A stretch of 10,135 nucleotides of DNA, from positions 1 through 10,135 of the forward strand of contig JBBREH010000042.1 in NCBI GenBank assembly GCA_038203095.1, written 5' to 3'. The notes beneath the pieces are model-generated. The model was given only the letters and a program-made list of their open reading frames with translations. It was not told the origin of the DNA and did not search any database. Within the stretch, counting starts at the first letter, position 1, and every line of letters starts with the position of its first letter. Origin of the DNA: PALSA-1336 sp038203095. Its GTDB lineage: Bacteria; Patescibacteriota; Doudnabacteria; UBA920. Below, piece by piece: positions 1-6,564 of this stretch. The translations under genes were made by a program, and so were the position numbers.

Positions 1-132
1 ATCTTCGCCGCTTTTATGACATTCTTTAAATTGGAAAGAGCCAGAATTACAGAGGGTATCAGCTGGTACGAGCAGAAGATATCAATTACCAGAATTTCTA
101 TCACTAATTACTTAAATTACGCAAAGGCGTAA
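1..132 (+). CDS. Transposase, C-terminal fragment (probable IS701/IS4-type DDE), cut by the window edge
   Basis: Frame 1 is open from the window edge to a TAA stop and gives 43 residues. They contain AAFMTFFKLERARITEG followed by ISWYEQK and end in NYLNYAKA. The pattern (AFxxFxxLExxRxxxGISWYExK, then Ile/Arg-rich sequence and YL) is what I recall from the C-termini of IS701-type transposases of the IS4 superfamily; this is pattern memory, not a search. The stop codon lies inside a sequence (GCGTAAGTCCTAA) that recurs as the end of another repeat at 8891, which supports reading this as the right end of an insertion sequence. The catalytic DDE residues would lie upstream, outside the window. 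The gene runs convergently toward mreC. It may be intact or a remnant; this cannot be told from here. Confidence 0.6.
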   Translation: MFAAFMTFFKLERARITEGISWYEQKISITRISITNYLNYAKA

Positions 133-139
133 GTCCTAA
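122..139. repeat. Right terminal inverted repeat of the IS
   Basis: Read on the minus strand from 139 to 122 the sequence is TTAGGACTTACGCCTTTG. It matches 17 of 18 bases of the left end of the palindromic element at 8891-8908 (TTAGGACTTACGCGTTTG). It overlaps the transposase stop codon, as is common for compact insertion sequences. The other end of the IS and any target-site duplication lie outside the window. Confidence 0.6.
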
Positions 140-153
140 TAGTGTTAAATTAT

Positions 154-192
154 GCGGGATGGCATAAAATAATAGTTTTTGCGTCATTCCGC
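154..192. terminator. Imperfect hairpin between converging transposase and mreC
   Basis: GCGGGATGGC (154-163) can pair imperfectly with GCGTCATTCCGC (181-192), with an AT-rich loop. It lies between the ends of two converging genes, 26 bases beyond the mreC stop. On the + strand a run of seven T follows at 206-212, but not directly after the stem; on the minus strand only a short T-rich stretch follows. It could serve as a weak two-way terminator. Confidence 0.35.
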
Positions 193-217
193 GTTAATTT
201 CCGGGTTTTTTTCGTAA

Positions 218-1015
218 TTACCTAACCACAAAAACAAATTCCAAATTATCAAAATCTATGGGTGTAGTTAGAGCAGCTCTTTTAAACAAGTCGCTGCTAC
301 CGGACAGAATGTCCCTGACCTCTCCTATTAGTATATTTTTCGGCATTTTGTCATTCACGCCAGCGGTAACAACTAGCCAACCTTTTTGCAAGTCTCCGGT
401 TTGGGGAACTTGGTCCAATATCAAGCCCGAACCAAAAGAACCTTTTACCACTGCAGTTTCCATAGTCTGACTAACTCTGGCGTCAACCAAAAATTTTGAA
501 CTCACGGCCAAAAGCACTGTGCTTTGAGTTTTTCCTGCATAAATAATTTTGCCTACCAAATAACCTTGTGAAATTATAGCTTGCCCTTGACTCAATCCAT
601 CATTTTGACCACAACTGATAATTAGAGAATCGTTAAGTCCAAAAGCATCTTTTGAAAGAACATTGCAGGCCAAAAGCGACATTTTAGTATTTCTTACAAA
701 GCCCAATTCCTTTCTTAAGGCTTCATTTTCATGACTCTGTTGATTTAATTGTGCTAAGTCTTGCTCAAGCTCACCAACTCTAGATTTAAGCTCAAAATTT
801 TCTGAATTAATTTTTTTCAGCTGATAGATAGTAGAAAAGAAATCCTGCGCCGGAGTGACTATGCCTTTAATAATTTTCACCACAGGGCGTGGTGAACGTA
901 ATATTAAATTTCTAACGGGCTCAAGCCACCCTTTAACTTCCATAAACACCAACAACGCTAGGACTAAAACACAGGCCGTAAAAATGGCAAAGGTTTTTGT
1001 ATAAATAAAACGCAT
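218..1015 (-). CDS. mreC: Rod shape-determining protein MreC
   Basis: MreC is the membrane-anchored, mostly extracytoplasmic scaffold of the elongasome; it links MreB filaments to the peptidoglycan synthases. The 265-residue protein has the usual layout: a short cytoplasmic N-terminus, one membrane helix at about residues 9-27, a linker, a coiled coil at about 68-106 (KKINSENFELKSRVGELEQD), and the two-part beta-barrel MreC core from about 112 to the end. Core sequences include GLNDSLIISCGQNDGL, GQAIISQGYLVGKI and GDLQKGWLVVTAGV. The length is normal for the family. The start at 1015 fits the membrane helix position; no Shine-Dalgarno is visible, and a long inverted repeat (1021-1102) ends six bases before the ATG. 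It follows mreB in the same direction, as in most bacteria. mreD, the usual next gene, is not found downstream; an IS end lies there instead. Confidence 0.95.
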   Translation of the reverse strand: MRFIYTKTFAIFTACVLVLALLVFMEVKGWLEPVRNLILRSPRPVVKIIKGIVTPAQDFFSTIYQLKKINSENFELKSRVGELEQDLAQLNQQSHENEALRKELGFVRNTKMSLLACNVLSKDAFGLNDSLIISCGQNDGLSQGQAIISQGYLVGKIIYAGKTQSTVLLAVSSKFLVDARVSQTMETAVVKGSFGSGLILDQVPQTGDLQKGWLVVTAGVNDKMPKNILIGEVRDILSGSSDLFKRAALTTPIDFDNLEFVFVVR

Positions 1016-1020
1016 AATGT

Positions 1021-1102
1021 GATTGACAAGAATTAAAAGATTTAAAAGAATGACATGATTTACTGTCCCATATTCTTGTCATTCTTTTAAATCATGTCAA
1101 TC
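1021..1102. repeat. Long inverted repeat between mreB and mreC
   Basis: An outer pair GATTGACA (1021-1028) / TGTCAATC (1095-1102) encloses a perfect 15-bp pair TTTAAAAGAATGACA (1041-1055) / TGTCATTCTTTTAAA (1077-1091), with a 21-base loop. The sequence is unrelated to the other intergenic hairpins of this window but is built the same way. In mRNA it would fold directly before the mreC start codon. It lacks a GC-rich stem followed by a T run, so an ordinary rho-independent terminator is unlikely; a role in translation control or mRNA processing is inferred only. Confidence 0.85.
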
Positions 1103-1117
1103 TTGTTCAATTTATAT

Positions 1118-2170
1118 TTACCTTGGTATTTTCGCGAATTCCGTCGGCACAAGCACTTCTTTCAAAATTTCTAAGTCTTCTACCACAACTCCGGCGCCGC
1201 GTACCACACAGGTTAACGGGTCTTCGGCTACTACAATCGGCATGGCCGTGGCTTCTTTAATAAGTTTGTCCAGGCCCCTAAGCAAAGCGCCTCCACCGGC
1301 CAGCACAATACCTTTATACATTATGTCAGAAATTAATTCGGGCGGAATTTCTTCCACCACGCTTTTTATGCTATTTACGATAATCTTTAAACTGTGCATT
1401 AAAGCTTCTCTTGCTTGGGTATCGGAAATAGTGACTTCTTTAGGCAAACCGGAAACCAAATCGCGCCCGCGCATTTGCGCGTAAAGCGCCTGCTCCAGCG
1501 GATACGCACTACCAACTTTAATTTTTACTTCCTCGGCGCTGCGTTCGCCTATCAACAAGTTAAAATTTTCACGCGCGTACTGAATAATATTTTCGTTCAT
1601 CTCGTCGCCGGCTACGCGAATACTTTTGGATATCACTATCCCGCCCAACGAGATTACGGCTATTTCCGTTGTGCCGCCGCCAATATCCACAATCATACTG
1701 CCTTGTGGGTCTTGCACGTTCAGCCTCGCGCCAATAGCCGCGGCCATGGGCTCTTCAATTAAGTACGCCCGCGCTGCGCCGGCATTAATAGCCGCGTCTT
1801 GTACCGCGCGCTTTTCCACTTCGGTCACTCCGCTCGGAATACCGATAACCACTCGCGGGCGTCGTAAAAACGGATAGGTTTGCGCGTGGACCTTATCTAT
1901 AAAATATCGGAGCATAGCTTCGGTGACTTCAAAATCAGAAATAACCCCGTCAACCAAGGGGCGGGTCGCGACAATGTGCGGCGGCGTCCTACCAACCATT
2001 AGTCTCGCCTCGTTGCCAATGGCCAAAATCTGCTTGGTGCGCTGGTTCACAGCCACCACGCTCGGCTCGTTAATTACTATGCCCTTGCCTTTAACGTACA
2101 CCAAAGTATTGGCCGTGCCGAGGTCAATGCCAATGTCTTTTGAAAATCGCTGATAAATTTTTTGAAACAT
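1118..2170 (-). CDS. mreB: Rod shape-determining protein MreB (bacterial actin)
   Basis: MreB is the actin-like ATPase that forms membrane-bound filaments and directs lateral cell-wall synthesis. The 350-residue protein has all nucleotide-binding signatures of the actin/Hsp70 fold: phosphate-1 DIGIDLGTANTLVY (12-25), phosphate-2 VDIGGGTTEIAVIS (161-174), the connect-2-type AGGGALLRGLD (291-301), plus the family sequences NEPSVVA (34-40), RPLVDGVISDF (70-80) and IGIPSGVTEVEKRAV (109-123). The short N-terminal FQKIYQRFSK segment may be a membrane-binding amphipathic stretch, as in other MreBs. The length is standard. Upstream of the ATG, GGAAGG about eleven bases away is a possible but distant Shine-Dalgarno. 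The gene precedes mreC by 102 bases and follows proS, with inverted repeats in both gaps. I see no missing key residues. Confidence 0.98.
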   Translation of the reverse strand: MFQKIYQRFSKDIGIDLGTANTLVYVKGKGIVINEPSVVAVNQRTKQILAIGNEARLMVGRTPPHIVATRPLVDGVISDFEVTEAMLRYFIDKVHAQTYPFLRRPRVVIGIPSGVTEVEKRAVQDAAINAGAARAYLIEEPMAAAIGARLNVQDPQGSMIVDIGGGTTEIAVISLGGIVISKSIRVAGDEMNENIIQYARENFNLLIGERSAEEVKIKVGSAYPLEQALYAQMRGRDLVSGLPKEVTISDTQAREALMHSLKIIVNSIKSVVEEIPPELISDIMYKGIVLAGGGALLRGLDKLIKEATAMPIVVAEDPLTCVVRGAGVVVEDLEILKEVLVPTEFAKIPR

Positions 2171-2195
2171 GTATTATTTTGCCTTCCAAGTCTTA

Positions 2196-2267
2196 AATAT
2201 CCTAATATCTTGAATATCTATCAATATCATTAAAGATATTGAGATATTGGTTGATATTAGGATATTG
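2196..2267. repeat. Long inverted repeat between proS and mreB
   Basis: Two arms of about 33 bases (2196-2228 and 2235-2267) are near-complementary around the loop ATTAAA (2229-2234). The outer part is perfect for 14 bp (AATATCCTAATATC / GATATTAGGATATT). Each arm also consists of loosely repeated AATATC units, so the structure is both palindromic and internally repetitive. It ends 25 bases before the mreB start codon. It is AT-rich and has no downstream T run. Confidence 0.9.
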
Positions 2268-2281
2268 TTTGTTTTGCTTGT

Positions 2282-3976
2282 TTAGTTTCCTGATGCCAAA
2301 AAGGATGTCAATTTTTCTATTTCAATTAGTTTAAAATCTTTTTCCGCCCGTTTTTTTAACTCTACCGAATTTGTCGCCAAAGTTTTTGGCGAAATTACAA
2401 CCCTGTAAGGGATGCCAATCAAGTCCGAGTCCGCGAACTTTGCGCCCGGACTAGCTTCCCTGTCATCATATAATACCTCAACGCCCTGCTTTAGTAAATC
2501 CTCATAAATTTTATCGGCTTCCTGTTCTGCGCCCCGAATCGCTATGAGATGAACCTTAAACGGCGCCACACTCTCCGGCCAAATCATGCCTTTTTCGTCG
2601 TTAAACCTTTCCACAATCGCAGCCATGGTCCGGCCAACGCCAATACCGTAACAGCCCATATAAAAAGGCTTTTCTGTTCCATCCTGGTCGCGGAAACAGG
2701 CGCCTTTCATTAAATTAGTATAATGATAGCCCAGCTGAAAAATATTTCCCACCTCAATGCCACGCTTTTCCATAAGTTCCTGGCCGTTTTCCGCCAAATC
2801 ACCTGGTTTAGCTAACGCAATATCGGCCAGAATTTCACATTTAAAATCTCTACCGTAATTTACGTTAACAGAATCAGTTTTGTCTTCTTTTTGTCCGCCG
2901 ATTAAATTGCGAGCTTCTGCTAATACAAGATCCCCAATATAGCGAGCACCCAGGTGGCCCCAAGAATGGACATAGCCGCTCCTAGTTCCAAGCTTGAACA
3001 GGTCTTCGTTAGTTGCGGCTTCCAACTGTCCCACAGCGCTAATTGCGTGTTCAAGCTTTGTTTTGTTAACCTCAAGATCCCCTGTTAAAACAGCAATAAT
3101 TATTTCACCATTAATTCGATTTTTATAAACAACATTTTTTAAAAAATGATGCTTGTCCTGTTTGTAATGCTTTTGATTATCTTCCATAGTCCTTACCCAG
3201 TCGGGTTGGTCTATGGTTTGAAGATGTGCCATTTCAGCTCCGGCATTGGCGGCTTGCCTTTTAAATTTTGCCACGTCTTCGTGCGCCGCGTAAGCGCCGT
3301 TGGTTGTTGCAAAATAGCGGCTTTCGCCAATTTCCGATTCTACGATAAATTCATGGCAGTATTCCCCGCCAATATAGCCATTATCACTTTCCACAATGTC
3401 AGTTTTTAGACCCATGCGTTCAAATATTCTGCTGTAGACCTGTTTCATTTGCTCGTAAGTTTTTTTAAAATCTTCTTCGCCATGGTGAAAAGAATAGCCA
3501 TCCTTCATAATAAATTCTCGCACACGCAAAAGACCGCCGCGCGCTCTAAGTTCGTCACGAAATTTTGGCGAGAACTGGTAAAGGTGAAAAGGCAAATCTT
3601 TATAGCTAAACTGAAACTTACGAACCAAGTCCACAAACATTTCTTCAGCCGTGCCGCCCAGCGCAAATTCCGAATCGCGCCTGTCTTTTACTTTCATTAG
3701 TTCAAAGCCCGTGGTGTTGGTGCGGTTGGTTTCCTTCCAAAGCTCCAGCGGATGGAGAATTGGGGAAATCATTTCCATAGCATCCGCACGGTCCATTTCC
3801 TCCTTAATAATTCCCATAATTTTTTGCTGGACTTTTTGGCCAATAGGCAAAAAATAATACCGCCCAGCCACCGACTCGGTCACAAAACCCGCCTGCTTAA
3901 GCAGTCTGGCCGAAGCCATCTTGTCTTCTTCCGAAACCGTCTTGCTGGTTTTTAAAAAATATTTCGATTGACGCAT
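2282..3976 (-). CDS. proS: Proline--tRNA ligase, bacterial type with editing insertion
   Basis: The enzyme charges tRNA(Pro) with proline using ATP in the cytoplasm. The 564-residue protein is of the full bacterial type. It has class II motif 1 around MISPILHPLELW (69-80), the proline-binding TAEE loop (109-112), motif 2 FSPKFRDELRARGGLLRVRE (135-154) with MKDGYSFH (157-164), an inserted YbaK-like editing domain at about 225-385 (with LTGDLEVNKTKL and GHLGARYIGDL), motif 3 GCYGIGVGRTMAAIVE (441-456), and a C-terminal anticodon-binding domain at about 473-564 (VLYDDREASPGAKFADSDLIGIP). Length is close to the roughly 570 residues usual for this class. The start at 3976 gives the canonical MRQSKYF... 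N-terminus of the family. The upstream gene stops only six bases before it and no Shine-Dalgarno is visible, so translational coupling is likely. Confidence 0.97.
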   Translation of the reverse strand: MRQSKYFLKTSKTVSEEDKMASARLLKQAGFVTESVAGRYYFLPIGQKVQQKIMGIIKEEMDRADAMEMISPILHPLELWKETNRTNTTGFELMKVKDRRDSEFALGGTAEEMFVDLVRKFQFSYKDLPFHLYQFSPKFRDELRARGGLLRVREFIMKDGYSFHHGEEDFKKTYEQMKQVYSRIFERMGLKTDIVESDNGYIGGEYCHEFIVESEIGESRYFATTNGAYAAHEDVAKFKRQAANAGAEMAHLQTIDQPDWVRTMEDNQKHYKQDKHHFLKNVVYKNRINGEIIIAVLTGDLEVNKTKLEHAISAVGQLEAATNEDLFKLGTRSGYVHSWGHLGARYIGDLVLAEARNLIGGQKEDKTDSVNVNYGRDFKCEILADIALAKPGDLAENGQELMEKRGIEVGNIFQLGYHYTNLMKGACFRDQDGTEKPFYMGCYGIGVGRTMAAIVERFNDEKGMIWPESVAPFKVHLIAIRGAEQEADKIYEDLLKQGVEVLYDDREASPGAKFADSDLIGIPYRVVISPKTLATNSVELKKRAEKDFKLIEIEKLTSFLASGN

Positions 3977-3982
3977 AAAAAA

Positions 3983-4486
3983 TTATTTTTTGTTAGGCCT
4001 AAATTCTATTACTCTTCCTTTTACTCTATTACTTTCGTTTCCAGGTGAACCGTATACCGTGTTAAAAATTTCTTTCCATGTTTTATCTTGAAAATTAATT
4101 TGCATTTCTGTTTTTATTTTGTCCACAAAATCTTTGTTCTGCTGAGCTTCTTTAGTCAAAAACCTTTTTAACTCAAAAGCTACCAGACTAATATCTATTC
4201 CCAACTTTCCCTTTAAAAATTTCTGACACTCAAACAGTGATTTATCTAATTCCTCTACAGTTTCTGAATCATGCACAGCTTTGACTAAACGTGCATTTTG
4301 CATTAATTCTTGTGTCCTTGGCTCTTGCAACAAACTATCAACTTCTGCTTGAGTCAAATCTTTCAATTCAAAGTAAGTACTCTTATCATCCCATAATATG
4401 TCATTAACCAAATTATCATACTTATCCCATTCCGACTTTGTAAATAAAGCAGACCTATAGCAACCTTCTTCATATAAAGCTGACAA
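3983..4486 (-). pseudogene. Unrecognised conserved-looking gene, main part (apparently frameshifted near its start)
   Basis: I do not recognise this 167-residue product. It is acidic and largely alpha-helical, without membrane segments, signal peptide or cysteine pairs, and ends in the basic tail RVIEFRPNKK. The only start available in its own frame is TTG at 4484-4486, with no Shine-Dalgarno. The frame actually stays open upstream of this TTG with coding-like sequence (LKDSIQRY) back to a TGA at 4513-4515. A second short frame with an ATG six bases after the rseP stop runs into the same place (see 4507-4572). Restoring one T there joins them into a protein of about 196 residues. The gene lies between rseP and proS with six-base gaps on both sides once the true start is used, so it belongs to this operon. 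It may be a real mutation, a sequencing or assembly error, or a recoded gene. Confidence 0.65.
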
Positions 4487-4506
4487 GTATCTTTGAATCG
4501 AGTCTT

Positions 4507-4572
4507 TTAATCAAAATCTAGATCCATAATACCTTCGGAGATGCTCGTTAATGGAGATAAATATTTTGACAT
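4507..4572 (-). pseudogene. Separated N-terminal piece of the gene at 3983-4486
   Basis: An ATG at 4570-4572, six bases after the rseP TAG stop, opens a frame of 21 residues (MSKYLSPLTSISEGIM then DLDFD) ending in TAA at 4507-4509. The downstream frame enters at the same spot, offset by one base. Around the break the sequence reads GATTTTGATTAAAAGAC; an extra T in GATTAAAA would give GAT TTT GAT TTA AAA GAC and read through. The six-base spacing to rseP equals that between this gene and proS, which supports this ATG as the ancestral start. An internal ATG at 4525-4527 with GAAGG upstream is an alternative start but meets the same stop. Confidence 0.6.
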
Positions 4573-4578
4573 TGTGAT

Positions 4579-5832
4579 CTATTTCTTAATTAAATCATTC
4601 ACCGTCACCGCCACCATCAGCAAAATTAAAAATACAAACCCGGCGGTGTTTACCCATTGCTCGACTTTTTGGCTGTTTCTTTTTCTGCGAATTTTTTCAA
4701 TAATCAGGAATAGTACCCGGCCGCCGTCCAGCGCCGGAAAGGGCAAAATATTGAGTACAGCTAAATTGAGCGATAAAAAGGCTGTGAATTGCAGCAAATA
4801 CACAAAGCCCAAGCCGGCAACTTCGCCGGTTAGTTTAGCAATTTTTACCGGTCCGCCCAAACTGGAAAAACCCGCGCTGGAGGTAAACAAAGAATATAAA
4901 CCACGGACAATTCCTTCAAGTCCGTTAACCGTGGTTATGGCGCCCTGCCAAACGGCCACATATAGCGGAAATTTTAACTTGCCGACAACAGAAAGGCCAA
5001 TGCCTGTTGGTCCCTGACCTTCAGGTGGGTTTGCCGATGGAGTAATAGGAAGGCTTAAGTCCGCGCCATGCCTTTCTACTTTAAAAACAACAGGCTGCCC
5101 TGCATGAGCTTTAATGTATGATTGAATTTCACTCACGGCCGAAAAATTTTGCCCGTCTATATTTAATAAAATATCATTGGGCTTTAATCCGGCTTTATCG
5201 GCTGGCAAATCTTTTACAACTTCTAAAATCGCGATTCGCTGATTACCAAAACTGCCGTTTCTTGGGATGTCGCTTGGACTATTTATTGCAACAGGTAGAC
5301 CAACCATGTAACCGGCGCTAAGCAAAACCCAAGCTAAAAGTACGTTCATAATCACACCCGCGACCAAAGTAAACAACCGCTTACCAAAAGACTTATTAAT
5401 AAAACTGCCGGGATTATTCTCGTTGTCATTATTTTCACCCAAAATGCGGACAAAGCCTCCGAGCGGTATGGCGTTGATGGAATAAACCGTACTGCCTCCA
5501 ACCACCTCCCCACCTGACGGTGGTACTCCTCCTTGAAAAGGAGGAGAGCTCCGCGGGGAGTCCGAGGATAGCCGCGGAGAATCCCCTCCTGTCAAGGAGG
5601 GGTGACTCGCGGAGCCAGACGGGGTGGTTGGAGTTTGCAATGATTTACGATGAAACCAAACCCACCGCCATTTGCCGTTAACTTTCTGTATGCCTACAAT
5701 TCTTGGTGGAAAGCCAAAGCCAAACTCCTCCACCTGCATACCAGATTTTTTTGCTACTATAAAGTGACCGAACTCGTGAACAAAAACGAGAATGCCAAGA
5801 ACGATAATGAAGATGAGGATAGTTGATATCAT
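4579..5832 (-). CDS. rseP: RseP-type site-2 membrane metalloprotease with an in-frame repeat insertion
   Basis: This is an M50-family intramembrane zinc protease that cuts membrane-spanning substrates such as anti-sigma factors or signal-peptide remnants. The 417-residue protein shows the zinc motif HEFGH (19-23) in the first membrane helix, FGFPPRI (39-45), YSINAIPLGGFVRILGE (117-133), a second helix at about 152-172, a single PDZ domain at about 200-255 (LPADKAGLKPNDILLNIDG), and the third zinc-ligand motif NILPFPALDGGR (361-372) in a late helix, followed by a last membrane helix at about 397-412. Residues 67-113 are foreign: a Ser/Pro/Gly-rich stretch encoded by a palindromic element (5496-5633) between WRWVWFHRK and STVYSINAIPLGG, which are normally close together. 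Everything else looks intact, so the protein is probably functional, with the extra segment in a cytoplasmic-side loop. The start gives the first helix directly after Met. It sits downstream of frr and upstream of an unknown gene and proS. Confidence 0.95.
   Translation of the reverse strand: MISTILIFIIVLGILVFVHEFGHFIVAKKSGMQVEEFGFGFPPRIVGIQKVNGKWRWVWFHRKSLQTPTTPSGSASHPSLTGGDSPRLSSDSPRSSPPFQGGVPPSGGEVVGGSTVYSINAIPLGGFVRILGENNDNENNPGSFINKSFGKRLFTLVAGVIMNVLLAWVLLSAGYMVGLPVAINSPSDIPRNGSFGNQRIAILEVVKDLPADKAGLKPNDILLNIDGQNFSAVSEIQSYIKAHAGQPVVFKVERHGADLSLPITPSANPPEGQGPTGIGLSVVGKLKFPLYVAVWQGAITTVNGLEGIVRGLYSLFTSSAGFSSLGGPVKIAKLTGEVAGLGFVYLLQFTAFLSLNLAVLNILPFPALDGGRVLFLIIEKIRRKRNSQKVEQWVNTAGFVFLILLMVAVTVNDLIKK
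5496..5633. mobile_element. Palindromic element inserted in frame within rseP
   Basis: Perfect 11-bp terminal inverted repeats CTCCAACCACC (5496-5506) and GGTGGTTGGAG (5623-5633) bound a 138-bp unit, exactly 46 codons. Inside are three further hairpins: CTCCTCCTT/AAGGAGGAG (5526-5534/5538-5546), CTCCGCGG/CCGCGGAG (5549-5556/5572-5579) and CCCCTCCT/AGGAGGGG (5583-5590/5595-5602). Together with the outer stem this makes a multi-branched, cloverleaf-like fold. It is visibly more GC-rich than the flanking gene. The encoded peptide is rich in Ser, Pro, Gly and Thr with no stop codon. It resembles in design the Rickettsia palindromic elements, which also insert in frame into genes; a sequence relation is not claimed. 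No clear target duplication is seen. Confidence 0.85.
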
Positions 5833-5851
5833 AATTCAAATTAGCAATTAA

Positions 5852-5906
5852 ACAACTTAACAAAATAGCATCTACGGCCTGCTTAATTGTTATTTTGTTA
5901 AGTCGT
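5852..5906. repeat. Inverted repeat between frr and rseP
   Basis: ACTTAACAAAATA (5855-5867) pairs perfectly with TATTTTGTTAAGT (5891-5903); past one mismatch the stem continues with AAC/GTT. The loop of 23 bases contains GCATCTACGGCCTGC. On the transcribed strand the hairpin is followed by T-rich sequence (TTGTTTAATTGC), so partial termination is conceivable. It ends 19 bases before the rseP ATG. Confidence 0.85.
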
Positions 5907-5914
5907 TATTTTGA

Positions 5915-6472
5915 TTAAACTGTCATTACTTCTTTCTCTTTTGCCTCGGCGTGCTTTTTAATCTCTTCGTTATATTTGTCAACGACTTCCTGCAGCTTCT
6001 TCTGTCCAACCTGAAGTTCGTCTTTGCTAATTTTGCCGTCTGCCTCCAGCTTTTTCATTTCTTTATGTATGGCTTCGCGCGCGTTTCTAATTCCGATTTT
6101 GCCTTTTTCCGAAATTTGTCCGACTAATTTTACCATTTCTTTTCTGCGCTCTTCGTTTAAAGCGGGCAAAGTTATACGAACCACAACGCCGTCATTGGAG
6201 GGGTTAAAACCCAAATTAGCCATTTGGATGCCTTTTTCAATAGCTTGAATTTGGCTTTTATCCCAAGGTGAAATAACTAAAGTTTTTGCATCACTAACAC
6301 TAATAGAGGCCACATGTTCAAGTGGTGATTTTGCACCGTAAACATCTACCGTTACAGAGTTAAGCAATGCCGGGTTCGCCCGGCCGGTTCTTACGCCGTT
6401 AAGTTCATGGGCAAAATGCTCCATGGCCTTTTCAAAATTTTCTTTGTGTGAGGTTAAGAGTTGGTCAATCAT
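5915..6472 (-). CDS. frr: Ribosome recycling factor
   Basis: The protein splits post-termination ribosomes together with EF-G so that subunits can be reused. Its 185 residues match the full family length. The N-terminal helix leads into the hallmark NGVRTGRANPALL (25-37); domain II occupies about residues 30-105 and includes SPLEHVASISVSDAKTLVISPWD; the second signature is LPALNEERRKEMVKLV (about 102-117), followed by the long charged C-terminal helices of domain I. All signature residues are present. The start at 6472 fits the family N-terminus (MIDQLLTSHKENFEKAMEH). No Shine-Dalgarno is visible; an inverted repeat ends about a dozen bases upstream. It precedes rseP by 82 bases. frr next to membrane-protease and tRNA-synthetase genes is a common bacterial arrangement. 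Confidence 0.98.
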   Translation of the reverse strand: MIDQLLTSHKENFEKAMEHFAHELNGVRTGRANPALLNSVTVDVYGAKSPLEHVASISVSDAKTLVISPWDKSQIQAIEKGIQMANLGFNPSNDGVVVRITLPALNEERRKEMVKLVGQISEKGKIGIRNAREAIHKEMKKLEADGKISKDELQVGQKKLQEVVDKYNEEIKKHAEAKEKEVMTV

Positions 6473-6484
6473 TGGGGTTAAAAT

Positions 6485-6563
6485 CTTTTATCTTTAATCT
6501 TTAATCCTTGACCAGCTGCACCTGCAGTAGCAAAGGATAAAAGATAAAGGATTAAGGATAAAA
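6485..6563. repeat. Inverted repeat between the lipoprotein gene and frr
   Basis: The left arm (6485-6509) is built of TCTTTTATC, TTTAATC, TTTAATCC units and the right arm (6532-6563) of their complements (AAGGATAAAAG, ATAAAGGATTAAGGATAAAA). The loop contains CAGCTGCACCTGCAG. The arms pair over about 25 bases with a few mismatches. As with the other boundary hairpins, each arm is itself a short-period degenerate repeat. It lies just in front of the frr start codon. Confidence 0.85.
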
Positions 6564-6564
6564 T

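Noticed and set aside
1415..1762. Plus-strand frame of 115 residues opposite mreB
   Set aside because: mreB is complete with all motifs on the other strand; this frame arises from its codon bias.
4507..4515. Programmed -1 frameshifting at the break in the unknown gene
   Set aside because: No X-XXY-YYZ slippery heptamer is in the right phase; a lost T explains the break more simply.
4541..5017. Plus-strand frame of 158 residues
   Set aside because: It lies opposite the well-supported rseP reading frame and shows no family signature; a shadow frame.
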